Positions 1-7,040 of a DNA stretch of 64,000 bases are shown here, piece after piece. The position numbers were made by a program, and so were the translations under genes. The stretch's first letter is position 1, and each line of letters opens with the position of its first letter. Source of the DNA: Streptomyces lincolnensis (GTDB lineage Bacteria > Actinomycetota > Actinomycetes > Streptomycetales > Streptomycetaceae); NCBI RefSeq assembly GCF_021173675.1, contig NZ_JAIHON010000017.1:154434-218433 (forward strand), read 5' to 3'. The notes beneath the pieces are model-generated. The model made no database searches and was not told the DNA's origin. It saw nothing but the letters and a program-made list of their open reading frames with translations.

Positions 1-69
1 GACATCGCCGGCGACGGCAAGGGCGCCACCACGGTCCAGCTCCTCGGCTCCCCGCTGGTCCACGGCTGA
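1..69 (+). CDS. C-terminal end of an unrecognised protein (5' part outside window)
   Basis: Only the last 22 codons are present, reading frame 1, ending ...LLGSPLVHG then TGA at 67-69. The fragment is too short to assign a family. Strong GC3 bias and an intrinsic terminator ten bases after the stop support a real gene end. Its function cannot be judged here. Confidence 0.6.
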   Translation, partial: DIAGDGKGATTVQLLGSPLVHG

Positions 70-78
70 GCGCATGAC

Positions 79-111
79 AAAGGCCCCGCCGCTCGAAGCG
101 ACGGGGCCTTT
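79..111. terminator. Bidirectional terminator between the partial gene and ssrA
   Basis: Ten-base arms AAAGGCCCCG (79-88) and CGGGGCCTTT (102-111) pair perfectly around a short loop that can extend the stem. The A- and T-rich outer ends give a T tract on either strand. It can therefore end the rightward gene and also the leftward tmRNA transcript. Confidence 0.8.
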
Positions 112-143
112 GCCCACATGGGGTACCCATCGGTGTGGGTGAG

Positions 144-527
144 TGGAGATGGCGGGAATCGAACCCGCGTCCAACGGTGCGGAATCAGGGCTTCTCCGTG
201 TGCAGTTCGCTGCGATTTTCTCGGCCCCGGCGATCACGCGAACAAGTCGCCGACGGGCCCAGTCACTGTTTGATTTCCCATCGGGCCCCGTGACCGGGCT
301 CGATGGTTTAGTCCCCTAAATTATGCCAGGGTCCGGGTCGGGAACATCCCCGGTCTGACACCCGTTAGGGCCTTCACTCACTGCTTATTAGGCAGCGAGG
401 GCGAAGGCGCGGGAATCGCTCTTGGTATTGGCGATTATTGGTTGCGACATATGGTTTACGAGATCATTGCCGCTTCCTCGACACGCTTCCCCTGCTTCGA
501 CAGCCGCTGTCGAAACCGATCATCCCC
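144..527 (-). ncRNA. ssrA: tmRNA (transfer-messenger RNA)
   Basis: One-piece tmRNA that rescues stalled ribosomes together with SmpB. The 5' end GGGGATG (527-521) pairs with CATCTCC (151-145) to form the acceptor stem, and the T arm GGTTCGATTCCCGCC precedes it. The tag frame begins at a GCC resume codon (432-430) and reads ANTKSDSRAFALAA, then tandem TAA TAA (390-385). The AFALAA end is the usual protease-recognition tail in actinobacteria. After discriminator A at 144 the DNA reads CTC, so the 3' CCA is not encoded and must be added enzymatically. A -10-like GATAAA sits at 540-535. The gene for its partner smpB lies 95 bases upstream on the same strand. Confidence 0.97.
388..432 (-). other. 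tmRNA tag reading frame (14-residue proteolysis tag)
   Basis: Fourteen codons GCC AAT ACC AAG AGC GAT TCC CGC GCC TTC GCC CTC GCT GCC give ANTKSDSRAFALAA, followed by TAA and a second TAA directly after. The Ala-Leu-Ala-Ala end is the degradation signal read by ClpXP/ClpAP-type proteases (known for the family). Confidence 0.9.
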
Positions 528-622
528 ATGTTGTTTTATCAATGAGCCCACCGACCTTGGCCGGTGTTGATGCCATCGTACGTGACCAACGCACGTCGAT
601 GCCACCGTATTCCCGGCGCCTC

Positions 623-1177
623 CTACTGGCCCCGCTGCCGCCGCTTCGCCGCCGCGATCGCGCGGTCCGACTCCCGCCGGTCCTGCTTCTCGCGGAGGGT
701 CTGGCGCTTGTCGTACTCCTTCTTGCCGCGGGCGAGGGCGATCTCGGCCTTGGCCCGGCCGTCCTTGAAGTACAGGGCCAGCGGCACGATGGTGTGGCCG
801 GTCTCCTGGGCCTTGGCCTCCAGCTTGTCGATCTCCTCGCGGTGCAGGAGCAGCTTGCGCTTGCGGCGCGCGGAGTGGTTGGTCCAGCTGCCCTGGTGGT
901 ACTCGGGGATGTGGGCGTTGTGCAGCCACGCCTCACCCCGGTCGATCTGGACGAAGCCGTCGGTCAGGGAGGTCCGGCCCTCGCGCAGCGACTTGACCTC
1001 GGTGCCCATGAGGACCAGGCCGGCCTCATAGGTGTCGATGATCGCGTAGTCGTGCCGGGCCTTCTTGTTCTGGGCGACGATCTTGCGCTTGCCGCCCTTC
1101 TCGCCGTCCCTGGACTTGGCGGCCGCCCCACCCTGCTTGGGCTGGGACTCCTTGGGTACGTACATTCCCTTGCTCAT
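623..1177 (-). CDS. smpB: SsrA-binding protein SmpB
   Basis: SmpB binds the tRNA-like domain of tmRNA and delivers it to the empty A site of stalled ribosomes. The core is easy to recognise: NKKARHDYAIIDTYEAGLVL, GTEVKSLREG, NAHIPEY and the basic tail EKQDRRESDRAIAAAKRRQRG, which enters the mRNA channel. The product is 184 residues from the ATG at 1177; most homologues are about 155-180. The extra N-terminus (MSKGMYVPKESQPK) is Lys-rich. An in-frame ATG at 1189 and one at 1165 are alternatives, and none has a convincing ribosome site, so the start is uncertain. ssrA lies immediately downstream on the same strand, matching its function. Confidence 0.93.
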   Translation of the reverse strand: MSKGMYVPKESQPKQGGAAAKSRDGEKGGKRKIVAQNKKARHDYAIIDTYEAGLVLMGTEVKSLREGRTSLTDGFVQIDRGEAWLHNAHIPEYHQGSWTNHSARRKRKLLLHREEIDKLEAKAQETGHTIVPLALYFKDGRAKAEIALARGKKEYDKRQTLREKQDRRESDRAIAAAKRRQRGQ

Positions 1178-1246
1178 AGTGCCGTCCATTTTCGCACTAC
1201 GCGGGGGGTGTACGGGAAGCGCATTAAAGAGGGAGGGGAGCGGGGC

Positions 1247-2419
1247 TCACTGCCCGAGGCCGCTCAGTACCGTCTCGGCCCGCTCCAGCACCTGCCGCTC
1301 GACCTCCAGGTCGGGCGTGATGCCCCGGCCGTCGACCCCGCGGCCGGACGGGGTGCGGTAGTGGCCGACGGTCAGCTCGGCGACGGAACCGTCGGGCAGC
1401 CGGCTCGGCATCTGGACCGAGCCCTTGCCGAAGGTGCGGGAGCCCACGACGACCGCGCGGCCGCGGTCCTGCAGGGCACCGGTCAGCAGCTCGGCCGCGC
1501 TCATCGTGCCGCCGTCGACGAGCGCGACCAGGGGTCTGGTGGTGTCGCCGCCGGGCTCGGCGTGCAGGGCGCGCTGGTCGCCCTCGACGTCGTAGGTGGC
1601 GACGAGGCCGCCGTCGAGGAAGGCGGAGGCGGTGGTGACGGCCTCGGTGACCAGGCCGCCGGAGTTCCCGCGCAGGTCGAGGATGATCCCGGCACCGGCC
1701 GGGGCCTGCCGTACCGCGGTGCGGACGGCGTCGCCGGAGCCCTTGGTGAAGGCGGAGATCCTGACGACGGTGATCCCGCCGTCGAGCGTGCGAACGGTGA
1801 CCGAGTCGGTGGACAGCAGGGCCCGCCGTACGGTGAGCTGCCACGCGCGCGTGCCGCGTTCCAGTCCGAGCCGGACGGCCGTACCGGCGGCCGCGTCCGT
1901 GGCGTCACCGCGCAGTAAGGAGACCACGTCGGTGACCGGACGTCCGTCGACCTTCCTGCCGTCGACACTGCGCAGCCGGTCGCCCTCGCGGATCCCGGCG
2001 GCGGCCGCCGGCGACCCGGAACGCACCCTGGCGACCTCGATACGGCCGTCCCTCTCGCGCCGCGCCCACAGGCCGACGCCGGTGTACTGGCCGTCGAGGG
2101 CCTCCTCGAACTCCTCGTACTCCCCCTGGGAGTAGACGGCGCCCCACCGGTCCCCGCTGCGGCTGACCGCGCGTTCGGCGGCCTCCATGGGGGACGTGCC
2201 GGCGGCCATGGCCTCCTGGGCGGCCTGCGCCACGTCCTCGTGCGTGTTCACGGGGGCGGTGGGACGGCCGGGGTCAGCGGGCGTCTTCCGGCCGGGGCGG
2301 TCGGCCTCCGGGAAGGAACCGGTCGCCGCACCGGCCATCAGCACGCTCGCGAAGACCAATGTCAGGGCGGCCCCGCGGCGGATGCGGCGGGGCTGGCAGA
2401 ACAGGTCTCGGCCTGACAT
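1247..2419 (-). CDS. S41 family C-terminal processing peptidase (Ctp/Tsp-like)
   Basis: Secreted or membrane-anchored tail-specific serine protease, 390 residues. The N-terminus has a basic stretch and a hydrophobic signal/anchor (GAALTLVFASVLMAGAATG, about 15-34). A PDZ domain follows (about 125-200: GLWARRERDGRIEV, SPAAAAGIREGDRL). The S41 catalytic domain carries the Ser in GGTMSAAELL and the Lys in SRTFGKGSVQ, the Ser-Lys dyad of the family. One leucine codon is TTA (1918-1916, in DVVSLLRGD), rare in Streptomyces and decoded by the bldA tRNA, so translation may be developmentally limited. It lies downstream of ftsEX on the same strand, behind a hairpin, and 69 bases upstream of smpB. Envelope-protein processing is likely; the substrate is unknown. 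Confidence 0.92.
   Translation of the reverse strand: MSGRDLFCQPRRIRRGAALTLVFASVLMAGAATGSFPEADRPGRKTPADPGRPTAPVNTHEDVAQAAQEAMAAGTSPMEAAERAVSRSGDRWGAVYSQGEYEEFEEALDGQYTGVGLWARRERDGRIEVARVRSGSPAAAAGIREGDRLRSVDGRKVDGRPVTDVVSLLRGDATDAAAGTAVRLGLERGTRAWQLTVRRALLSTDSVTVRTLDGGITVVRISAFTKGSGDAVRTAVRQAPAGAGIILDLRGNSGGLVTEAVTTASAFLDGGLVATYDVEGDQRALHAEPGGDTTRPLVALVDGGTMSAAELLTGALQDRGRAVVVGSRTFGKGSVQMPSRLPDGSVAELTVGHYRTPSGRGVDGRGITPDLEVERQVLERAETVLSGLGQ
1916..1918 (-). promoter_or_regulatory. In-frame TTA leucine codon (possible bldA control point)
   Basis: Reading the protease gene in frame, GTC TCC TTA CTG CGC gives V-S-L-L-R, with TTA at 1918-1916. TTA codons are read only by the bldA tRNA in Streptomyces and are concentrated in developmental and secondary-metabolism genes (established knowledge). 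I found no other in-frame TTA in the genes of this window by eye. Confidence 0.8.
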
Positions 2420-2442
2420 GCCGGTGAGTCTAGGACAACGCG

Positions 2443-2478
2443 GAGGGCCGCACGGTCGGTTGACCGTACGGCCCTCTT
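2443..2478. terminator. Hairpin between ftsX and the S41 protease gene
   Basis: GAGGGCCG-C-ACGGTC pairs with GACCGT-A-CGGCCCTC around a GGTT loop: 14 pairs with one mismatch. It lies nine bases after the ftsX stop on the minus strand. There is little T tract, so it may be a partial terminator or processing site that sets lower expression of the downstream protease gene. Confidence 0.6.
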
Positions 2479-2486
2479 GGCGTGCG

Positions 2487-3404
2487 TCACACCTTCAGGT
2501 ACTTGCGCAGCGCGAAGAACGCCGCCAACGCGGGCATCAGCAGACTCGTCGCCAGGATGAGCGGCAGCTTCGTCAGGACGGCTTCCCAGCCGATGAAGTT
2601 GATGAGGTTCAGCTTCTCCTGGAGGGCGAGGCCGTGGTCGATGAGGAAGTATCTGGCGATCACCAGGAACCCGCAGGCGACCGTCCCGCCGATGAGACCG
2701 GCGACCGCGGCCTCCATGATGAACGGCGCCTGGATGTAGAAGCCCGAGGCGCCGACCAGCCGCATGATCCCGGTCTCGCGCCGACGGCTGAACGCCGAGA
2801 CGCGCACGGTGTTGACGATCAGCATCAGCGCCACGACCAGCATCAGCGCCATCACCGCGCGCGCGGCCCAGTTCATGCCGTTCAGCAGCCCGAAGAGGTT
2901 GTCCAGGATGCCTTTCTGGTCCTGCACCGACTGCACACCGTCCCGCCCGTCGAAGGCGGTCGCGATGACCTGGTACTTCTCCGGGTCCTTCAGTTTGATG
3001 CGGTACGACTCCTGCATCTGGTCCGGCGTGAGGGAGGCCGCCAGCGGGGAGTCGCCGAACTGCTCCTTGTAGTGCTTGTACGCCGCGTCCTGCGACTCGT
3101 ACGTCACCGTCTGGACGACGGACATCTTGTCCAGGTCGGACTTGATCTGCTGCTTCTGCTCGTCGGTGACCGCGCCCTTGGCGCAGTTCGGGTCCGACTC
3201 GGCGTCGCTCTTGTTGCAGAGGAAGACCGAGACGTTGACCTTGTCGTACCAGTAGCCCTTCATCGTGTTGACCTGGTCGCTCATCAGGAGCGACCCGCCG
3301 AACAGGGCGAGCGACAGGGCGACGGAGACGATCACCGCGAAGGTCATCGTCAGGTTGCGGCGGAGACCGACACCGATCTCGGAGAGTACGAACTGGGCGC
3401 GCAT
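2487..3404 (-). CDS. ftsX: Cell division ABC permease FtsX
   Basis: Membrane partner of FtsE; the FtsEX complex controls peptidoglycan hydrolases at the septum. The 305-residue product has the FtsX layout: a cytoplasmic start MRAQFVLSEIGVGLRRNLTM, TM1 (about 20-42), an extracellular domain (about 45-170), then three membrane segments (about 178-200, 225-250, 275-298). The extracellular domain has a Cys pair in FLCNKSDAESDPNC, likely a disulfide that shapes the hydrolase-binding surface. The cytoplasmic loop SRRRETGIMRLVGAS is the usual contact with FtsE. ftsE ends 38 bases upstream, so the two form an operon. A CHAP/NlpC partner hydrolase is not beside it. Confidence 0.96.
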   Translation of the reverse strand: MRAQFVLSEIGVGLRRNLTMTFAVIVSVALSLALFGGSLLMSDQVNTMKGYWYDKVNVSVFLCNKSDAESDPNCAKGAVTDEQKQQIKSDLDKMSVVQTVTYESQDAAYKHYKEQFGDSPLAASLTPDQMQESYRIKLKDPEKYQVIATAFDGRDGVQSVQDQKGILDNLFGLLNGMNWAARAVMALMLVVALMLIVNTVRVSAFSRRRETGIMRLVGASGFYIQAPFIMEAAVAGLIGGTVACGFLVIARYFLIDHGLALQEKLNLINFIGWEAVLTKLPLILATSLLMPALAAFFALRKYLKV

Positions 3405-3442
3405 GGCGTCTGGTTAAGCCTTTCCGTGGAGCAGATCGGTCG

Positions 3443-4132
3443 TCAGTGCTGGTAGCCGTAGACGCCGCGTGCCTGGTCGCGGACGAGACGGCCCTTCTCC
3501 AGCTCGATGACGCGCTTGCGCATCTGGTCCACGATGTTCTGGTCGTGCGTCGCCATCAGCACGGTCGTGCCGGTCCGGTTGATCCGGTCCAGCAGCTTCA
3601 TGATGCCGACGGAGGTCTGCGGGTCGAGGTTGCCGGTGGGCTCGTCGGCGATGAGCAGCTTCGGCCGGTTGACGAAGGCCCTCGCGATCGCCACCCGCTG
3701 CTGTTCACCACCGGAGAGCTCACCGGGCATCCGGTCCTCCTTGCCGCCCAGCCCGACGAGGTCGAGGACCTGGGGAACGGACTTGCGGATCTCGCCGCGC
3801 GACTTGCCGATGACCTCCTGCGCGAAGGCCACGTTCTCGGCGACCGTCTTGTTGGGCAGCAGCCGGAAGTCCTGGAAGACCGTCCCCAGCTGGCGCCGCA
3901 TCTGCGGCACCTTCCAGTTGGTCAGGCGCGCGAGGTCCTTGCCCAGGACGTGCACCTGACCGTGGCTGGCCCGCTCCTCGCGAAGGACCAGCCGCAGGAA
4001 GGTGGACTTTCCGGAGCCGGAGGACCCGACGAGGAACACGAACTCGCCCTTCTCCACTTCCAGGGACACATCCCTGAGTGCGGGGCGGGTCTGCTTGGGG
4101 TAGACCTTGGATACGTTGTCGAATCGGATCAC
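3443..4132 (-). CDS. ftsE: Cell division ATP-binding protein FtsE
   Basis: ABC-type ATPase that drives conformational signalling through FtsX. I place the start at GTG 4132 (VIRFDNVSKVYPKQ), giving 229 residues, the usual FtsE length; the frame is open further upstream but that part is not FtsE-like. Visible motifs are Walker A GSSGSGKST, the Q-loop region TVFQDFRLLPN, signature LSGGEQQRVAIARA, Walker B LLIADEPTGNLD and the switch His in MATHD. No strong ribosome site precedes the GTG. The gene is divergent from the small + strand gene at 4359, so its promoter should lie in 4133-4358. Confidence 0.96.
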   Translation of the reverse strand: MIRFDNVSKVYPKQTRPALRDVSLEVEKGEFVFLVGSSGSGKSTFLRLVLREERASHGQVHVLGKDLARLTNWKVPQMRRQLGTVFQDFRLLPNKTVAENVAFAQEVIGKSRGEIRKSVPQVLDLVGLGGKEDRMPGELSGGEQQRVAIARAFVNRPKLLIADEPTGNLDPQTSVGIMKLLDRINRTGTTVLMATHDQNIVDQMRKRVIELEKGRLVRDQARGVYGYQH

Positions 4133-4358
4133 GGATGCACCACGGGTCGCCGGGGGTAGATGAGCGTGACCATACGCGAACCGGGTGTACCGGCGCAGGC
4201 ACCGGTCGCGGTTGCGTGGAGCTTGTGCCCTTTTGTACAGCGCCTTCCGGGAGCGCACAGGCAGCCCCCGGAGGAACCTGGCACAGTAGGGGAGGGGGAA
4301 CGTTCTGACTCCCGAGAGCGTTGACACACATGGAACCGGTGCTAGGAGGGCGAGGCGC

Positions 4359-4550
4359 ATGACGTACGACCGGCTGGTGTGCGCGAACTGCGCGGCGCCC
4401 GTGAGCGAGGGCCGGTGCCCCGTGTGCCGCGCCAACCGCGAGCGGCTGCAGCAGGACAACCCCTTCGCCGGACTGAACCCCATGGCGCTGATCGTGCTGC
4501 TGGCGGTCCTGATCGCGGCCCTGGCGCTGCTGGCGCACCAGACCGCCTAG
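4359..4550 (+). CDS. Small zinc-ribbon, single-pass membrane protein of unknown function
   Basis: The 63-residue product has two CxxC-type pairs (CANC at 8-11, CPVC at 20-23), forming a likely zinc ribbon, then a charged linker and one C-terminal membrane helix (ALIVLLAVLIAALALLAHQ, about 43-61). The start is well supported by CTAGGAGGGCGAGGCGC-ATG. A TTGACA hexamer lies at 4321-4326, but no clear -10 follows at normal spacing. I recognise it as a type of small protein conserved among Streptomyces but know no function. It is divergent from ftsE and ends before a strong terminator. Confidence 0.8.
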   Translation: MTYDRLVCANCAAPVSEGRCPVCRANRERLQQDNPFAGLNPMALIVLLAVLIAALALLAHQTA

Positions 4551-4581
4551 CGCGCGGTCCGCGAGGGCGTACGAGGCATAC

Positions 4582-4617
4582 GAAGGGCCCGGAGCGAGGT
4601 CTCGCTCCGGGCCCTTC
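4582..4617. terminator. Strong bidirectional terminator
   Basis: Perfect inverted repeat: the arm GAAGGGCCCGGAGCGAG (4582-4598) and its complement (4601-4617) are separated by only two bases, so in practice about 15 pairs with a small loop. It separates the convergent small membrane protein gene and the LAETG wall protein gene. Confidence 0.85.
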
Positions 4618-4658
4618 ACCGTACGTCACGCATACGGTGGATCATCGGACGGCTACCG

Positions 4659-5327
4659 TCAGGCGACGGCGCCACCCCGGCCGCCCACCAGGCGCGGCAG
4701 GATGCGGAAGCCGATGCCACCGGCGATCATCGTGGCGGCACCGATCACCAGGAAGGTGGTCTGCGCGGCACCGGTCTCGGCGAGCTCGGCGCCGTTGCCC
4801 TGGGCCGACGTCTCGGACGAGGTGTCCGTGCCGGTGTCGGTGAGGGCCGAGGAGCCCTCCTCCTGGGCGGAGGTGCCGGAACCGCCGTCGGGGTCGGTGT
4901 TGCTGTTGCCGCCACCGGCGTTGCCGTTGCCGCCGCCGTTGCCGTTCCCATTGCCGTTCCCGTTGCCCGGGTCGGTCGGGTCCTCGGTGGGCTCGGTCGG
5001 CTCGTCAGTGGGGTCCGTCGGGTCGGTCGGGTCCTCGGTCACCGGCGGGGTGGTCGGCGGCTCCTCGGGGTCCGTCGGGTCCTCGGTGACCGGCGGGGTG
5101 GTCGGCGGCTCGTTGGGTTCGGTCGGGATGCCCGTACCCGGGTCGGTCGGGTCGGTCGGGTCGCCGTCGCCGAGGCCGGTGTCGACGTTCACGCCGACCC
5201 CGCTCTCGCCCACGCTCACACCGATCTCCAGCGCGGAAGCAGCGCCGGCAGCGGTCAGTGAGGCGCCGGCGGCGATCACGGCACCGGCGGCTATGCGCGC
5301 GATCCGGATCCGCGTCTTCTTCGTCAT
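4659..5327 (-). CDS. LAETG-motif cell-wall-anchored protein with Pro/Thr-Asp repeats
   Basis: The 222-residue precursor is exported and probably sortase-linked. The N-terminus is a signal peptide (basic TKKTRIRIARIAA, hydrophobic core, ASA-LE cleavage region near 33). The body is low complexity: two copies of PPTTPPVTEDPTDP (about 75-105), further DPTDPTDPT units, then an Asn-Gly tract (NGNGNGNGGGNGNAGG). The C-terminal sorting signal is LAETG (about 185-189), a hydrophobic helix (TTFLVIGAATMIAGGIGF) and a basic tail. LAxTG rather than LPxTG is the motif favoured by actinobacterial class E sortases (known). The repeats look like a wall-spanning stalk with no catalytic domain. It is monocistronic between two terminators. 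Confidence 0.85.
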   Translation of the reverse strand: MTKKTRIRIARIAAGAVIAAGASLTAAGAASALEIGVSVGESGVGVNVDTGLGDGDPTDPTDPGTGIPTEPNEPPTTPPVTEDPTDPEEPPTTPPVTEDPTDPTDPTDEPTEPTEDPTDPGNGNGNGNGNGGGNGNAGGGNSNTDPDGGSGTSAQEEGSSALTDTGTDTSSETSAQGNGAELAETGAAQTTFLVIGAATMIAGGIGFRILPRLVGGRGGAVA

Positions 5328-5632
5328 GTGGTTGCTACCCCCAGTAGCTCATCGTCAATGAGGCGGCGCTCGGGGGCCGTGATCGACGGGGGGAGACAAC
5401 TGCGTTTCAGATCCCCCGGTTCACATGCGCCCCAGAGATACGCATGCCGAGCGTCACCCTTCCCATTTTTCAAAGCAACGTCAAGGCCATTGCGCGCGCA
5501 ATGTCCAGCTTCGGGATCTTTGCCGGGAGATGGAGTGTGTGAGTGTGACGTAAAACCCAGACATCAGGCATAGAACCGGGCACGGAAAAGGCAACCGCCG
5601 CCCGGCGGGCGGCGGTTGCCTTGTCGACAAAC
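5328..5632. other. Intergenic region between prfB and the wall protein gene
   Basis: 305 bases with no plausible gene. It should hold the promoter of the leftward wall protein gene; I cannot point to a convincing -35/-10 pair. The right end holds the prfB terminator hairpin. The rest is less GC-rich than the neighbours (for example around 5440-5530). Confidence 0.6.
5588..5622. terminator. prfB terminator
   Basis: Sixteen-base perfect arms (AAGGCAACCGCCGCCC at 5588-5603 with its complement at 5607-5622) around a three-base loop, ten bases beyond the prfB stop. Read leftward the hairpin is followed by TTTTCCG, a short T tract. Confidence 0.85.
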
Positions 5633-6739
5633 TTACTTCTCCTGCTGCTTGCGCCAGCGAATGCCGGCCTCCAGGAATCCCTCGATCTCACCGTTGAAAA
5701 CGGCCTCGGGGTTGCCGACCTCGAAATCGGTGCGCAGGTCCTTGACCATCTGGTACGGGTGCAGGACGTACGAACGCATCTGGTTGCCCCAGGAGTTGCC
5801 GCCGTCGCCCTTGAGCGCGTCCATCGCGGCCTGCTCCTCCTGGCGGCGCCGCTCCAGCAGCTTGGCCTGGAGCACGTTCATCGCGCTCGCCTTGTTCTGG
5901 ATCTGCGAGCGCTCGTTCTGGCAGGAGACCACGATGCCGGTGGGGAGGTGGGTCAGCCGCACCGCGGAGTCGGTGGTGTTGACGCCCTGGCCACCGGGCC
6001 CGGACGACCGGTACACGTCCACCCGCAGCTCGGACTCGTCGATCTCGATGTGGTCGGTCTGCTCGACCACGGGGAGGATCTCGACGCCCGCGAAGGAGGT
6101 CTGCCGGCGTCCCTGGTTGTCGAACGGCGAGATGCGCACGAGCCGGTGCGTGCCCTGCTCGACGGAGAGCGTCCCGTAGGCGTACGGCGCCTGCACGGCG
6201 AAGGTGGTCGACTTGATGCCGGCCTCCTCGGCGTACGACGTCTCGTAGACCTCGGTCTTGTAGCCCTTCTGCTCCGCCCAGCGCAGGTACATCCGCTGGA
6301 GCTTCTCCGCGAAGTCGGCGGCGTCGACGCCACCGGCCTCGGCGCGGATGTTCACGAGCGCCTCGCGGGCGTCGTACTCACCGCTCAGCAGCGTCCGGAC
6401 CTCCATCTCGTCCAGTGCCTTCTTGACGGCGGTGAGCTCGGACTCGGCCTCGGCGCGGGTGTCCGGGTCGTCCTCCTCCTCGGCCATCTCGAAGAGCACG
6501 GAGAGATCGTCGATCCTGCCGCGCAGCGCCTCCGCCTTCCTGACCTCGGCCTGGAGGTGGGACAGCTTGCTGGTGATCTTCTGCGCCTCGTCCGGGTTGT
6601 CCCACAGGGACGGCGCGGCCGCCTGCTCCTCGAGCACGGCGATGTCTGCCCTCAGCTTGTCGAGGTCCAGAACGGCCTCGATCGACTCCATGGTCGAGGA
6701 GAGGGACTTGAGCTCTTCGGATACATCGACGACTGCCAC
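5633..6739 (-). CDS. prfB: Peptide chain release factor 2 (RF2)
   Basis: Class I release factor that ends translation at UGA and UAA. The product has 368 residues with no internal frameshift: the reading frame is continuous, unlike the autoregulated E. coli gene. The N-terminal helical domain contains SLWDNPDEAQKITSKLSHLQAEV. The RF2-specific stop-codon motif SPF is in VRISPFDNQGRRQTSFAG, and the catalytic GGQ loop is in SSGPGGQGVNTTDSAVRLTH. The C-terminus (NPEAVFNGEIEGFLEAGIRW) is typical. The only class I factor in the window, it sits near ssrA/smpB. Its upstream region 6740-7040 carries two copies of a dispersed repeat. Confidence 0.97.
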   Translation of the reverse strand: MAVVDVSEELKSLSSTMESIEAVLDLDKLRADIAVLEEQAAAPSLWDNPDEAQKITSKLSHLQAEVRKAEALRGRIDDLSVLFEMAEEEDDPDTRAEAESELTAVKKALDEMEVRTLLSGEYDAREALVNIRAEAGGVDAADFAEKLQRMYLRWAEQKGYKTEVYETSYAEEAGIKSTTFAVQAPYAYGTLSVEQGTHRLVRISPFDNQGRRQTSFAGVEILPVVEQTDHIEIDESELRVDVYRSSGPGGQGVNTTDSAVRLTHLPTGIVVSCQNERSQIQNKASAMNVLQAKLLERRRQEEQAAMDALKGDGGNSWGNQMRSYVLHPYQMVKDLRTDFEVGNPEAVFNGEIEGFLEAGIRWRKQQEK

Positions 6740-6799
6740 GCCTCCAGCCTAACGGCAACCGCAACGAAGCTCCGCCGAGCCTCATCCCCGGATCCCGTC

Positions 6800-6870
6800 C
6801 CTGGGGGCTCCGCCCCCAGACCCCCGATCGGCCCTGAAGGGGCCTCGTCCTCAAACGCCGGACGGGCTGA
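6800..6870 (-). repeat. Dispersed intergenic repeat, copy A
   Basis: Contains TCCTCAAACGCCGGAC (6848-6863), a GGCCCTGAAGGGGCC-type hairpin and a GGGGGCTCCGCCCCC hairpin. The same core in the other orientation occurs at 6907-6990 and 15194-15265. It is non-coding and palindromic, and I recall this motif family as common between Streptomyces genes. Confidence 0.75.
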
Positions 6871-6906
6871 GATTGCCTGACCGGCGCTGAGAGGTGCGGG
6901 GAAGAT

Positions 6907-6990
6907 CAGCCCCTCCGGCGTTTGAGGAGCGGGGGTCCGGGGGCCGGCCCCCGAAACGGGGTCGAAGGGGCGGAGCCCCTTCAGGATGGG
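6907..6990 (+). repeat. Dispersed intergenic repeat, copy B
   Basis: Starts CAGCCCCTCCGGCGTTTGAGG, then a GGGGGCCGGCCCCC hairpin and GGGGCGGAGCCCC. It is inverted relative to copy A 40 bases away, so the two together could fold into a large cruciform or RNA hairpin. Confidence 0.75.
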
Positions 6991-7040
6991 ACGGGTAGGG
7001 GCGGCGGGGGCGAGAACGTCCTGCGTCTGCCCCACCGGGG

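Larger units (their letters stand above)
6740..7040. other. Intergenic region prfB-pkaB filled by two dispersed repeat copies
   Basis: 301 bases between the pkaB stop and the prfB start. Two copies of an intergenic repeat (6800-6870 and 6907-6990) lie head to head, leaving little other sequence. Any prfB promoter must lie in or beside them, or prfB is read through from pkaB. Confidence 0.7.

Noticed and set aside
422..1918. 498-residue + strand frame from ssrA into the protease gene
   Set aside because: It crosses tmRNA, smpB and the protease in antisense; its stop is the complement of the TTA codon. No ribosome site or family.
4321..4326. TTGACA as a full promoter for the small zinc-ribbon gene
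   Set aside because: No acceptable -10 hexamer at 16-19 bases; the ribosome site occupies that place. Mentioned only as a candidate -35.
5633..6739. Programmed frameshift in prfB
   Set aside because: The frame is continuous from ATG to stop, with no in-frame UGA near codon 26.
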